Origin: Terebella lapidaria
Taxonomy: Eukaryota; Annelida; Polychaeta; Terebellida; Terebellidae
Direction of reading: 5' to 3'
Length of the DNA: 64,000 bases
Assembly (NCBI GenBank): GCA_949152475.1
Contig: OX424560.1
Coordinates: 18,849,106 to 18,913,105, forward strand
Position numbers and translations under genes: made by a program. Shown piece after piece: positions 45,050-56,535 of the stretch (within the stretch, counting starts at the first letter, position 1; each line of letters starts with the position of its first letter). The notes beneath the pieces were generated by a model. That model made no database searches. It had not been told where the DNA came from and was given only the letters and a program-made list of their open reading frames with translations.

Positions 45050-46565
45050 GTACACACAGCTTGCTATGTTAGTTACCAATTTACATGCCCAACATGACCA
45101 TTCACACATTTGGTTCAAATTGAATGTTTTATAGTTGTTTTATAGTGATTCAATCAGCGCTAGTAACATGAGTAACTAACGCACATGTCTGTAGCCTGAC
45201 GACACACGATGGAGTTGATATAAACGTTTGGTGGTGTCTTGTTGCTATCATGAAAATTGTTCATGTTGGCTTTCCTATTGTCCTCGTATCGTCAGTGTAT
45301 CGGTAAAGATTGATATGTACATTATATTGAATTTTAAAGTTAACAAATCAAAGATGTGGTAGGGAATTGCGTCCTTGTGTCAAGTTACGTTCATTTATTT
45401 CGATTACTTTGGAGTGTAAGTATCAATATAATACCACAAATACATCCAGATTTTGATGATGATAATAACAAACATAAAATACATTTTGCAATAGAAACAA
45501 AACCCGATCAAATAGTTTATCCAAAGACACACTGGCGTCATCAGGAGCAGACAGTGTGTTAAATGTAGTTGTTTCTACTGTACACCTGATGGAATTAGTA
45601 TACAACTGCCCAATAACCTCTGAAAATAAATTATAAATCCGATACAAACCCCATGGAATAGATACATGTACATGGCAAGTACATAGGTACCTAATCACAA
45701 GCCAAAAGGCTACTGAGTTGATGGTATCCTCCGGGACAGATTGAACGTCCACCAGCAGTGACACCGACCGAGTGGTATGAATGTAAGTATCAATCTTTTA
45801 TCACCAAATACATCAAGATTTTGATGATGCTAATAACAAACGTAAAATACAACATTTTGAACTGCCTTCACCGACTGTATTTCACGTACTGATATACAAC
45901 TTTTGTATTATTTATTTGAGCGTACTCCTAGTGGGATCAGAATTTAAGGCGCCTGCGAGTCAAGAATAGACTGGAGGATCCGTACTGTGTCAACACGCAT
46001 CTTATGTGATGCAGTTTTTGCTCATAAAATATGCAAATGGTTGGTTGGTCCGTTAAGTCTAGACTAATAAAAGCAGGGTATGATTGTAATCGCCAACAAA
46101 ACAACATGGTCCCAAATTTTCAATTGCTTCGTCAGATTGCATTGTTGAGATATTCATACTGACAAATCGTACCTAAGTTACTTGGTTTATCCTGATGTCT
46201 CACTACCCTGGTTTCTGGTAATCAAATCAGTTCAGTTAATCATATTGCACTGAGAGGTTGTTGTAAACCATATTATTCTGAAATACAAGGTGTTTGGAAT
46301 GTTCATAGCCTATATGAATCCTTGGAGAATTCAATCAAAAATCAAATTCATTATTAATAACATGACGTAAGTCTTTTTATCCATATACATGGGAATACTG
46401 GTGTCAATGCATTCACATAGTGTCAAGTATCACACCTTTTTTGTCTACATATTGCCGTCTTCGAACATTGTTCAAATTTTAATCCACTACTGGTGCGTTA
46501 CACTTTCAGTACTGTGCACTTGTGTGAGGGATACACAGTGCAGTCCAGTTACATAATTGACATCC
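45050..46565 (+). repeat. older segmental duplication, copy 2
   Basis: See 41080-42545. This copy has additional inserts of a dispersed repeat beginning GTAAGTATCAATC at 45416 and 45781. Confidence 0.65.
45416..45600 (+). repeat. dispersed repeat with GTAAGTATCAATC head
   Basis: Related copies lie at 45781-45870 (+), 52330-52433 (-), 53573-53760 (+) and a fragment near 9318-9350 (-). On the opposite strand two copies encode similar peptides (PDDASVSLDKLFDRVLFLLQ here, PDDVSVFLDKLIGRAVFILE at 53573), so the unit may descend from a coding exon that I cannot name. Confidence 0.6.
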
Positions 46566-46569
46566 CCAA

Positions 46570-48682
46570 AAGGCACAACTCCAAAAGCTGCTCCAGTCAC
46601 CGTATATGAAGAGCTAACAGGCAGCACTTACCGGGCAGTTTGACCGAATAAAATATAAAACATGTACATATACATGTAATTTTAATGATGTAAAATTTTA
46701 ACGTATTTGATTAGCAGATATCGTTTTTTCAAAATTTAAATCTGTAAAAATAAATTATGAATAACGTTGCCTCTCAATTTGAAGCCCTCGGGAATAGCAA
46801 TCAAGTTTAGTCTGGGTCATAATAAATTGCAGTTAGATGATTTACTTGATTCAATATATAATAATTACCGGTATGATTAAATTTTTTACATCGATAACTT
46901 TATTCCGCATATTGAACACCAATATGTTCCATGGAGAAAGCAGCATTTGTTCTCCCCCCCCCCCCCCCTTGAGTGCCGTTTCCGTAAACAGACCCCTTCC
47001 AGAAACTAGAAAAAACAACTGCATAAGAGCGTGGGTATTGCTTTTATCTATTATCAATGATATGGCCATTTAACGACTATGTCACAGATTTGTAACAATA
47101 TAATTATTCGGAAGAAGTCTGTGTAAAATGGCAAAGTAAAGGTAGTTGATATTGGAAATGCTCACATTTCCCTATTGATTGCATTTACCTGGTATCATCA
47201 CAATGAGTGTAGTTCCGAGCTGCACAAAGTAAACCTCATCCGTTAAAGAGAACTTCTAATGTCCTAGTGAATTCTGCATATCCCAGATATCTTTGATCTT
47301 CTCAATCCCTGTTGCTCCACGATTCCCAATGCAATTCAGTACAATTTATCGAGATGAAATAAGTATTGCATAACCCACGGGTCAGTGAGTGCATTGTGTC
47401 CCCAGTGAAGCTTATTCCGTTTGATTAGTACACGGAATTATGTCTGTCAGCACAATACAAAACTTCATCAGAGGAAAGAGACTCGGATTTTTTTTCAGTG
47501 CGGCTAGATCACTGATGATTAGGCAAACATCCGAAGTACCACACAGTGCATGATTGATCACTAGACACGTCATTCATAATGTATGGATTCCACCAAATGA
47601 GTATTTTTCTCAAGCTGCAATGGAGACTGATTACCCGTCTCTAAATAATCAAAAGTAATATTCTATGAAAACTGAAACAATGTTATGTGAATCATTTGGA
47701 ACATATTTGCATATTGAACATAGTCGTGATAAGCGGATCGCTCATATCTCGGGAACTCTAAGGATATTTTTTTTTTGTGAGTAGTGTGAGTTACATTCAG
47801 ACGACTCACGATTTACCCGTCAACATTGGGATAGGGATTATAGTGAAGAATTCTCGAAGACGTCTAGTGACGTTTTGCAAAATGTTGAAAATTTTCGGAA
47901 ATCAATAGCTAGCACTTGTGTCTGGGGAGGAAATTGAGAACCCACGTGCAGTCTAAAATGTCTTCAAAGTCACAATCATACAGTCACTTATTATCATATG
48001 TCCAGCAGGTATATAACCAAATTGCTCAGATTTGAGCACGTTACTCAGATCAGTCCATATTGTGTCATATCATAGCGATACACGATATACACCATCATAT
48101 ACCAATTTTGGAGATTGATGGAATTGGATACATCAAATTATGAATTGATACCACTGTGAGGTTGGATCAACGATTCTACGCTATTGGTGGATGGTGGGAA
48201 GAAAGTGTCAAAACTTCTAACCTGCCTCGTATTGACGATACGTTCCACGGTTTTACAAGTAGTCAAAGTAGTATGTATCCTTTGATCGCTAAAGTTACAT
48301 TGGATACATTGCTGGATCAAACCAGCCCATGTACATGATGTAGGGCAACTTCAAAGCCAGAAGATACGTCGGTGGCCAAAGATTCATAATGGCCGATCTC
48401 CACCCAGGATTAGTTGGCTGTATGGGTTGGGCTGTATGATCATTCATACTGGGTGACAACCTGGTGCTATGACTCAGGAATTGATATGCTTACACCAGAG
48501 GGTCCACATTTCCTATGCGGATTAGCGCTTCAGCGAAAACGTTTTGGTTGTGAATTCAATGATTCTGATCGCCACAATCAATTTCGCAACGAAAACCATT
48601 CAGGAAAGAACACTCCATCAATCAGCTACCTTATAAATGGCTTGTGTGTTGAACAACAACATTACTGCTCAATATTATATAC
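46570..48682. other. no gene seen
   Basis: AT-rich sequence with a 15-base C run (46954-46968). No exon or repeat that I can support. Confidence 0.55.
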
Positions 48683-48994
48683 CTGCGATGTTATTCGTCC
48701 GCATAACACTGTTTGTGCCCTGTACGATAACAACGCTCAGCGGGCAAATATCAGGGCAAATACTGGCCGGTATCCTGTCCACTGTCAACGATCGCTCATG
48801 CCCATCGAATGTAGGTGCCATGACAACACATGCAGGTGCTTTTTTGTCCTTTACGTTATTCTTTCCACGGTATATAATAAACACAACATCACCTGGTTTT
48901 TCCAGCATGTGCTCCGATATTTGCCCTTGATCCCGGCATTTGCCCTCGGCCTCGGGGTAATACTTGGAATCTCGGACATATATCCGGTCACATA
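48683..48994 (-). CDS. candidate internal exon (phase 1-1) of an extracellular protein
   Basis: A 312-bp minus-strand exon with acceptor TGGTTTTTCCAG before 48994 and donor GCAG/GTATAT at 48683/48682. It is open throughout and both ends fall in phase 1, the usual phase of shuffled extracellular modules. The peptide runs CDRIYVRDSKYYPEAEGKCR, LEKPGDVVFIIYRG, KAPACVVMAPTFDG, and ICPDICPLSVVIVQGTN: several cysteines and beta-strand-like alternation. I do not recognise the family, though an Ig-like, CUB or lectin-like module is possible. Partner exons were not found. A 228-codon plus-strand frame overlaps it but lacks an ATG start and looks random. Confidence 0.4.
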
Positions 48995-49100
48995 CTGGAA
49001 AAACCAGGTAATATTGTCTATGTATTCTCTATCCAGGCATCGAATGAAAATATCACGCGTCCCTCAATCTCTCTGCATTGTATCTGATGCCTTAAAGTGA

Positions 49101-51205
49101 TATTGGCAGTAAAACTAGTTTTTCCAAATCGATTACATATATGCCTGCTGTTTCAGAGAAAAACAAACTATGCGTGGTCAGATGGATAAATCGAGCAGCC
49201 GCTTTTCTTTTGTTTTGTGCGCTACTCAGAGTTACCGCTGACTTAACCTAGTTTACGCTCAGACGCTCGAATGGCTCGAACATATACGAGTAAGCTGGAA
49301 TCGCAATGCATCAAGGGATACAAAACACCGAGAATGGCGGTAACGTAAACAAACTCACTATTTCCACCAGAAACTTAAAACCAAATCAATTATGAAAGGA
49401 CATCTGTTTGGGCATACAAGTGCAGATATATAACCATTATGTTTTCTTCCTTCGTTCAGTAACATCTGGTAAAATCAGTAACTTTCTGCCAATATCACTT
49501 TAGTAACTATTGTCATGGATACAGCTGCCATGGTGTTTAGTCAAGATCCATCGACTGTTGTGTCAATGAAGGCTATTAGAACATCGAAGTAGATTAGGTT
49601 TTATTGAGTGAAGATTGCTACATTGCGATATCTCATACTGTTTCCCATCCAACCTAAGCATTTTACACACACCCCGCGAGCAATACCGGGTAATGTACAT
49701 GTACCTGTTGAGGTGTCATCGTCATTAATACTGATGCCTAGTGTCCCAATGTGATGACAGATATTGGTTCACAGCATTCTGGAGGTCTGGCTATGAGGAC
49801 TCTGAATAGTGAGGGCTCTGAATGTCGTGATCATGTCTTCTTTTATTGTTGCTCTCAGTAGTCGAATATCGACCTTGTTGACAAGTTGTGGGTCGTCCAG
49901 GATATGAAGGATCGCTTGAGTATCTCTCAAGGTATGAGTGTGCTATCAATTCCTGTGATAGCGGGTGGGAATTGATCGGCGATTAGGCGTGTTATTTCCC
50001 CAAGCCTATTACAACTTCAAGTGCGTGTATGGTACTTGGATCAGATTTATTTCCATATGATGTATTACGGGGTCAAAATTGCATATTTAGTAGTCTGAAT
50101 GAAAAGTCAGTCTTGGTGGGTCGTACGGAATATCAGGAATCGCTTCAGAGTATGCTATCGTTTCCTGTGATTATTTGAGGGTTTTCCCCAAAATGTCGAA
50201 TGATTCATCTCAAAATATTGCATCACATATAATAAAAGCAAAAACTGGTAGATGACTAGCGGCAGTGGATGGGAGCGCATCGGCAGTGTACAGAGGCCGA
50301 ATGACGACTTCGACAGTGGACGGGGCACACCAGCTGCAGTGGCAGTGGAGAAAGGCAGACTGGCGACGGCGGCATGGGAGAGGCACGCAGCGCCAATGGA
50401 CGGAGGCAGATGCACCACTGTGGCATTCATACATACATTCTTGTGTAAATATCAATCAAATAAATACCTTGATTACTGATGCAACTGTTCTTGATAGACT
50501 CGTATTTAACGGACATGTTCTTGGCACTCATTTCCTTGACTGGTTTATTCAATAGAGTATATGTAGTGATCCGAAATGAAAAATCGAACGTGCCGGACTG
50601 ACAAGGGTCTCAAGAGGACTTTATTTCATGTCAGATTAATTTCTACAATTGACTACCCAAGGTCGTTCTGTTCATAAACTCCCCAGCTGGACTGGAATAT
50701 CAGGTACTTTGTGCCTATTGTCCATGTGGTTTCCGATTATTGTGAACTTAAGGGTCCAAGTGAAACAAGGCAACACTTACAGGGAGTCAATTGGACATCG
50801 AACGGCCGTCATGTTGTTATTATTTTCTGCTAGTTCCACTTTATATATCCAATACAATGAATGAGACAGTTCTTAAATCGTTAGAACAAAACAGGTTGGT
50901 TGACAAAGTTACATACCAGAACAATTCGTTGGTGTGAACAAGTGTAAAACTATTGGCTTGGAAATACATTGTGCCACTTTTGTTTCCTTCGTCCTTGGAT
51001 TCAGTTTTGAATGTTTATTTGTTGGTATCTATTTTTGCTTTTTGGTAAACATTATATATATATTTGATCATTATACTTTTGAAGTTAAGCAAGATTATGA
51101 GAAATCAGATTTGGGTTGTGTTCGTTTTTATTTGAATAATACTAACAGCTCACTAGTCATCCGAACGAGTGGGGCATGACATTTTTATTCTCGCACAAAT
51201 GTGTT
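49101..51205. other. no supported gene; one GC-rich island
   Basis: The stretch 50250-50440 is GC-rich and open in several frames on both strands, but has no recognisable product. Part of 49960-50110 resembles 52740-52880 (GGGTCAAAATTGC phrase), another trace of duplication. Confidence 0.45.
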
Positions 51206-51211
51206 GAAATA

Positions 51212-52112
51212 TACGGAAGCGTAGAAGGGCCACCCAGGAAATAATTTTTTTTAAATTCCCGACTTAGTAACTCGATAATATCGACTTAGTATCTCGATAA
51301 TATCAACTTAGTATCTCGATAATATCGACTTAAGAGTGGATCAGGCACAGGAAGTTTTATTTTTTTCAAATTTCCGAGTTAGTAAGTCGATAATATCGAG
51401 TTAGTAAGTCGATAATATCGAGTTAGTATCTCGATAATATCGAGTTAGTAAGTCGATAAAATCGAGTTAGTAACTCGATAATATCGAGTTAGTAACTCGA
51501 TAATATCGAGTTAGTATCTCGATAATATCGACTTAGTAACTCGATAATATCGACTTAGTATCTCGACTTAAATCACAGCACATGATGTATAGTCTGCTTG
51601 TGCAAATACATAATGAGAAAACAAATAAACATTACTATTATGTAATTAATGTAATTGATATTTACATCAGAGGGGAAAGTTTTCATTTTAGATATCATTT
51701 ATTTCAATGTTCACACGTGGACATATACGCCAATTCACACAGTCGTTAATGGTTACCCACGTACATTATACATACATGTACACAATGGGCCGGACAACCC
51801 TAAAATATTAAGTCGATATTATCGAGTTACTAAGTCGATATTATCGAGTTACTAACTCGATATTATCGAGATACTAACTCGATATTATCGAGATACTAAG
51901 TCGATATTATCGAGTTACTAAGTCGGGAATTTAAAAAAAATAAATCTCCTTCCTGTGCCTGTTCCACACTAAGTCGATATTATCGACATACTAACTCGAT
52001 ATTATCGAGTTATAAGTCGATAATATCGAGATACTAAGTCGATAATATCGAGTTACTAAGTCGGGAATTTAAAAAAAATAATTTTCCTGGGTGGCCCTTC
52101 TACGCTTCCGTA
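51212..52112. mobile_element. 901-bp foldback element with 6-bp target duplication
   Basis: Ends TACGGAAGCGTAGAAGGGCC and its inverse, continuing inward through CACCCAGGAAA, an A/T run and AAATTCCCGACTTAGTAACT. GAAATA is duplicated exactly outside (51206-51211 and 52113-52118). Most of the interior is arrays of CGATAATATCGA joined by GTTAGTAAC-type spacers in mirror orientation, around a 240-bp unique centre (51565-51805). It is non-coding, so it must be mobilised in trans. The ends resemble those of the 26-kb and 8.1-kb elements. Confidence 0.9.
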
Positions 52113-53755
52113 GAAATATGAATCAAACCATTAGATCTAGTTCTCCCAACAACTTCTTTAACACCCACTCGAAAAGGGCAAAATATGTGGTAGCACATAA
52201 GCAAATATGGTAGCACCTGAAGTTTTGCAAAACCACTTCTCCATCATGAACAAATGTTGGATAGTGGGTACAGGTGTATTTTAATATCGGCGATTGATTT
52301 TGCCAATGTCTCTGGATAAACTATTTGGTTTGGTCGGGCTTTGTTTCTATTGCAAAATGTATTTTACGTTTGTTATTAGAATCATCAAAATCTGGATGTA
52401 TTGGTGATAATAGATTGATACTTACATTCAATTACTTTAGCATAAGAATGTAATAGGATCTTTCGGTTCACATGCTCATGAGCGCTTACCTTTGATACTG
52501 GAAAATCCATTGCTGTGAATGAAGAGTAGCGGATCGTTTGGCTAGGTTATAAACCTTTGACGTTCGGAAAATGACAGACGATTGCTTTGATTGCCAACAA
52601 TTCTAGCCAAAGTCATGGTAAATGATGAACAATGTACTCCAATGCATACTCTAGGTACGAACATACTCTAGTGCATAGGTGATATGGAAACGAGCTTGGT
52701 AAGAGTTGATTATACAATACTCTTTGCATATTATTTAACCAAGCCCTCTCTATGACAACTTCATATGCGTTTATCTTACTTGGATCAGAAATGTTTCCAT
52801 ATAATGTATCACTGGGTCAAAATTGCCGTCATAGCATATTACTAGTTCGAATGAACAGAAAATACCCTAGCCAAACATCAAATTTAACGTTTTCTGCAGA
52901 ATGGCTCAGCTGATGTCATTTCAAGATGTATGATATAAAATACAGGTTAACAACAACGCAGTTAGACAGTATTAGAGACACAAATCCAGGACCCATCACA
53001 CAATAAAAATGTTAGATTTAAGCTGTGGCCCTCACTGCCTCCGCTATAGGATTTATACAACACTAAATATTTGGGGGATATAATATCTGATTATGCACAG
53101 AAACGAATTTAAATATCTGATATCTGACACTAACACCATAACAATATACTTACATACATGTATACACTTATTGGTATCACTTTCTAAGTTGTTGCAAAGA
53201 AAGCATTATGTATTGTATACAGTGATTTTTCACTTGATACTCTCCAAAACCTCTTTACACTTAGTCTATTTGCCGCCTTGGGACGTGATTGCATCGAGAA
53301 ATGTTCCAGTCTCTAAACACTGGCGGGGAATGTGGCGTGGGTTTTGCTTAGGGACCTGTGTTCTGTAACAAAAGGTTATTTTAGGCAGACATCAGTGGAA
53401 AAAAACATCTAGCGAACAACTAGAAGATGGCAATTTACGTTCAGGACAAAACAAAGAAATTTCTTCCGGGCTACATTGTATCAACCTAATACCGCTTTAC
53501 AACCAGATTTTGATGATGCCGAGACTTAATTACAACCACGACATTGTGTATTCTTACCTAAAATACGCTACGAATGTAAGTTTCAATCTATTACCACCAA
53601 TAAAACTAGATCTTGATGATGCCTATAGCAAAGGTAAAATACAACATATTCCAATATAAATACAGCCCGACCAATTAGCTTATCCAAAAACACACTGACA
53701 TCATCAGGGACGGAGAGTGCGTAAGCCGTATTATGTGATTGTTTCTACTGTACAC
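52113..53755. other. no gene seen; duplication traces
   Basis: 52430-52900 is a diverged relative of the start of units A and B (AAGAATGTAATAGGATC and CGGTTCACATGCTCATGAG). 52330-52433 and 53573-53760 are copies of the GTAAGTATCAATC repeat. No exon can be supported. Confidence 0.5.
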
Positions 53756-54762
53756 CCGATGCAGCGTAACCATCAGTACAGCAGCAGGGGTGTGGTATGA
53801 TTACACAGCGTAACCATGAGTAGTGAGAAGGTTAAGTGGTCTAAGGCACACACCTTTTATACACATTGCAAAATATCTTAAATGCCAAGCTTGTAAACAT
53901 AATTTTGATTGTATAAAACACACCATCAAGTACCCTTTGAAAATTCACTAATAGTTGTAAGCTTGACGAGCAAACATTGAGGGCTTAGAATTAGGAGGGA
54001 AAGCCCTTGACCACTGTTTAAACCAACATTTTGTGCAAGGTTCTTTTTATGGGCTAATGTAGGAAAATCAGGGGCTAATTAGATCAGAATTTAACCTTAT
54101 CGCTACTGACCCACCCCTCAGTCTCCATACTGAGCCGATTCATGTATGAATTGATAGGATTTCTATAAGTTTGATTATTTTTTATTTAAAGGTGTTTAAG
54201 AATAATTATGTGTGAAATAAGTCATAGTGTGCTATTTATAGATAGTTTCCTTCTCAAATCCATGCCATGGGTTACCGTGGAAACAACAAGGAATTATGGC
54301 GACCAAACAAATGGCTGTGTTTCCATTTTCTCTAACATACAGCCATTTTCGAATTTGTAATGAAATATAGCCCAATAATTTTATCTTGAGTACGTTTACC
54401 CTTTGAAATTTGTGATGGAGTGAATCTCGTGGGTCTGGATAGTGTTTACAGCATGTCAATTGTGTGTGTCTGTAGTCCTACCCATTATAATCAGTACTTG
54501 CGACGTCATAAGGTTAATGGCAGGTTAATTATTCAATTAACTAAAAAGTCAATTAAGGTTCTAAATTTCAATCGGTGGCAACATGTATGGGCTAGTTTAG
54601 TGTGTAGGTACATTTTCTGTCATATAAAACATTAAATGCAAACAGTCGACAGTTACTTATACATTTATTGGTTATCAAAGTTATGGTTACGCAGCGTAAC
54701 CATCAGTAAAGCAGCAGGGGTGTGGTATGGTTACGCAGCGTAACCATGAGTAGTGAAAAGGT
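53756..54762 (+). repeat. direct repeat pair with GGTTACGCAGCGTAACC palindromes, about 1 kb apart
   Basis: An ~79-bp block at 53756-53834 recurs at 54683-54762. Each holds two copies of a GGTTACGC-A-GCGTAACC palindrome or a one-sided variant, separated by ATCAGTAMAGCAGCAGGGGT. The arrangement could be the ends of a ~1-kb element or two copies of a short one. No gene lies between. Confidence 0.6.
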
Positions 54763-56260
54763 TAACATGAAAAAGCCAGTAAACCCGATAATTACTATGC
54801 CTATTCTTGCTATCGGTTCCATTGTCTCGTTTATCAAAATATATTGTGTATCACTTAGAATTGCAACATGAAAGATATTGCACTGAAGAGGTTTTCAGAG
54901 CAGACCTTAGTTCATATCAGTTTATCTTCTATCATTGATGATTCAGTGCTATCTACAAAAATGGCAGTGGTGTATCTACTCAATAATGGTCAAATCTGTT
55001 TCCTTGTCAGACAACTTTTGAAGAGTTCCGCTCAGTTTGAAACCTTCTTTCGTACCAGAGACTAGAAGCAGAGATGGGTCGATCCAAGGGGTAAAATAAA
55101 ATTATAACATACCGCCATGGCAACACGTTGAAAAGACAAAGGAAAACAACAAGTTATACATGTTATAAGAAGTGTCGAACTCCCTCGCAGGAGGGGGTTC
55201 GATGCTCACGAACCATCGGCCGTTCCACCAATTATCCACTTTTTGGAACATAAACAACAACTTGAGCTATACAAGATTATCATATTGCACATTTGTGTTT
55301 TGAAGCACCTAATGCAATATATTTGCAATACACAACACAAATGTCACTCCCTTAGACCTAATGAATGCCTAAGCCTGAGTACTACAGTATATCGTTGCAA
55401 GTCGAAAAAACACTCAGAAGACCAAATTTCCAATACAGTCTGAGTGTCACCAGAAAATGTTCTATATAATCCAGTGGCATCATCCCATTGTTCAATATGT
55501 ACATGCATGCAGTCGAATGTCCAGGACTAAGCTGTTAGCATCAACTTGTTCGTTGTCTCCTCTTGTGTGGGAATGACTGTTACCGGCAAGTCGTCCTTCA
55601 AGTCCTCGTCTTGAAAACTGTACACAACAGTTCTGAGCTGCCTACAAGCTGCCATCCATGTGAACAGAAAGATTTCAGCGTCATATTTGGAACTTCATTT
55701 CATACAGTAAACATTATTTGAAATACAGCATAGGCCTACGCAATAACACTATGGATGTTGATCATGTTGTGAAGACTAACAATTGATTTTATTTGCACGT
55801 AAGAATGGATTCATCAAAGTAATTAGTGATACGTTGACAGCAAACGATGCAAATGAAACAGTCGTCGGTCGGTCATCAGCTGGTCATGTTTACATGAAAT
55901 TCGGCCAAGTACATGTATACGAATGAGCAAAAAAATTACGTGATCTCGAATGGCAATTGTCGCCTATGGGGGTAGTGCAATTGATCCATTGCCTCGAGAC
56001 ATTGAATTCCGGATGACCATGATAGCAACGTTTGCAGTGTTCACACGAAGTTATATGCAATCTTACCCTGAAAACCGACATATAGATTCTGAACAGTTGC
56101 AGAATCTATATCCACCTATGATGTCAATGCATGATGATAAAATCCATTCGTTTGGTGATGAAGAATGGTCACACGTGATTTCTTCGGGGGTCGTATCAAA
56201 ATATGTTTGGTAATGGAAAGGCTACAAGCGAAGTCGCTCACAGAAATATGTTGAAAATTG
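54763..56260. other. no gene seen
   Basis: Short frames only (for example 54868-55065 and 55950-56213), none with recognisable motifs or splice support. Confidence 0.5.
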
Positions 56261-56264
56261 TGTG

Positions 56265-56535
56265 CTTAGAAAGAGAAATCAAATGGAATACATTCCCTTC
56301 CTATGGAATAACCACAAAAAATGTAATATCACTAAATTATCGCCGTGATACTTTCTGATTATATCCACATTTGAGCCGTTGAGAGAAAATCAAATGGCCG
56401 TGATAAGCGGCCGTGATTTCTCTCAAGCCGTTGAGAGAAATCAAATGGAATACATTCCCTTCCTATGGAATAACCAAAATCGTATTTTATCGCCGTGATA
56501 CTTTCTGATTATATCCACATTTGAGCCGATGAGAC
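56265..56535 (+). repeat. tandem duplication of about 165 bp
   Basis: The block AGAGAAATCAAATGGAATAC, CATTCCCTTCCTATGGAATA, ATCGCCGTGATACTTTCTGA ... TTTGAGCCG occurs twice, separated by a short palindromic stretch around GTGATAAGCGGCCGTGAT. Confidence 0.85.

Noticed and set aside
45423-45764. Possible TM4 segment of a Cys-loop receptor (LDKLFDRVLFLLQNVFYVCY)
   Set aside because: The resemblance is limited to a hydrophobic stretch after an Asp/Arg pair; no other receptor parts are nearby.
48414-49100. 228-codon plus-strand frame
   Set aside because: It has no ATG start and no motif, and overlaps a better-supported minus-strand exon with splice sites.
55190-55230. tRNA-like hairpin around GGGGGTTCGATGCTCACGA
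   Set aside because: No cloverleaf, A-box or acceptor stem can be assembled around it.
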